From a virus, in the IMG/VR virus record IMGVR_UViG_3300030419_000468, positions 1 through 50,740 of that record: a stretch of 50,740 nt of DNA; one strand, 5' to 3'. The number at the start of each line of letters is the position of its first letter. Position 1 is the stretch's first letter. A program made the position numbers and the translations under genes. Of this stretch, positions 50,606 to 50,740 are shown one piece after another. The notes under the pieces were generated by a model. That model did no database searches. It saw nothing but the letters and a program-made list of their open reading frames with translations, and was not told the origin of the DNA.

Positions 50606-50740
50606 CTAAAATTTAATCATTACCTTTATTCTTTCTGTTTGACTATCATCTCTTGTTATCGGTGATATATTTTCTACGTACATAATCTCACCTGAGTTAG
50701 GTACTATGTCTGGTCCTGCTGTGTCTGTAAAATATCCTAC
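50606..50740 (-). CDS. C-terminal fragment of a probable baseplate protein
   Basis: The minus frame is open from the window edge to a TAG at 50606, giving 44 residues ending GEIMYVENISPITRDDSQTERIKVMIKF. The GEI.Y.EN..PI.R...Q.E.IK..I.F ending is one I associate with baseplate-wedge or other structural proteins of T4-like marine phages, possibly gp8, but the fragment is too short to be sure. It ends 10 bases before the large DUF4815-like gene and is clearly in the same operon. Confidence 0.6.
   Translation of the reverse strand, partial: VGYFTDTAGPDIVPNSGEIMYVENISPITRDDSQTERIKVMIKF

Noticed and set aside
1-50740. tRNA or other structured RNA genes
   Set aside because: Gaps between genes are short and no cloverleaf or conserved RNA was seen.

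Overview
This window is a stretch of an AT-rich, T4-like marine myovirus genome. The replication, late-transcription, head and tail genes all match T4 families. Several small proteins (a YEIRADLL protein, a GSPEDRGSAD protein, a DTHK..YGFRPRG protein) are ones I associate with marine T4-like phages such as pelagiphages and cyanophages. No photosynthesis genes are seen. A SAR11-type or other alphaproteobacterial host is plausible but is only an inference. Every supported gene but one lies on the minus strand, so transcription runs from high to low coordinates. Genes are packed with ATGA or TAATG overlaps; no tRNA, insertion sequence or CRISPR array was found, and no gene-free stretch exceeds 300 bases.

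Reading in the direction of transcription, 50740-37331 holds virion and fibre genes: the end of a probable baseplate protein, a 2234-residue DUF4815-type structural protein, a coiled-coil protein, a fibre with a C-terminal S74 self-cleaving chaperone, a small fibre-associated protein, and a 952-residue aromatic-repeat protein with a glycine-rich adhesin-like end. At 37324-28808 is a 2838-residue protein made almost wholly of four-residue aromatic repeats. After it come a 177-residue unknown, a GT-A glycosyltransferase and an Fe(II)/2OG-oxygenase-like protein (28752-26654). The only plus-strand gene (26318-26653) is read from one half of a divergent pair of late promoters.

At 26257-12018 is the head-neck-tail module in T4 order: three small beta-rich proteins in the position of wac, then gp13, 14, 15, 16, 17, 18, 19, 20, prohead core proteins, 21, 22 and 23, closed by a strong terminator at about 11970-12000. 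Below it, 11895-9201 is a block of small genes and a DNA ligase served by sigma70-type promoters. Then 9168-1 carries a tail-tube-like protein and the recombination/late-transcription operon: uvsY, uvsW, an LSm-like protein, gp55, a SET-domain protein, gp47, gp46, peptide deformylase, a QueE-like radical SAM enzyme and a truncated oxygenase.

Two promoter classes are visible. Early-type promoters have TTGACa/t, exactly 17 bases and TATAAT (four intergenic or gene-end examples and one inside gp46). T4-type late promoters read TATAAATA, mostly 38-51 bases before structural genes, consistent with the gp55 sigma encoded here. At two sites the late box sits inside the spacer of the early promoter.

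The most striking observation is the organisation of the 2838-residue protein. Its repeat landmarks (four DR[IV]WEGSF boxes, four TN[IV]YGGVF boxes, and the edges of two irregular zones) are placed at mirror-image distances, to the residue, around a GPGPS-QQ turn at residues 1540/1541. This suggests a giant chain that runs out and folds back on itself. A glycosyltransferase and an oxygenase directly downstream may modify it. Both ideas are inference from layout.
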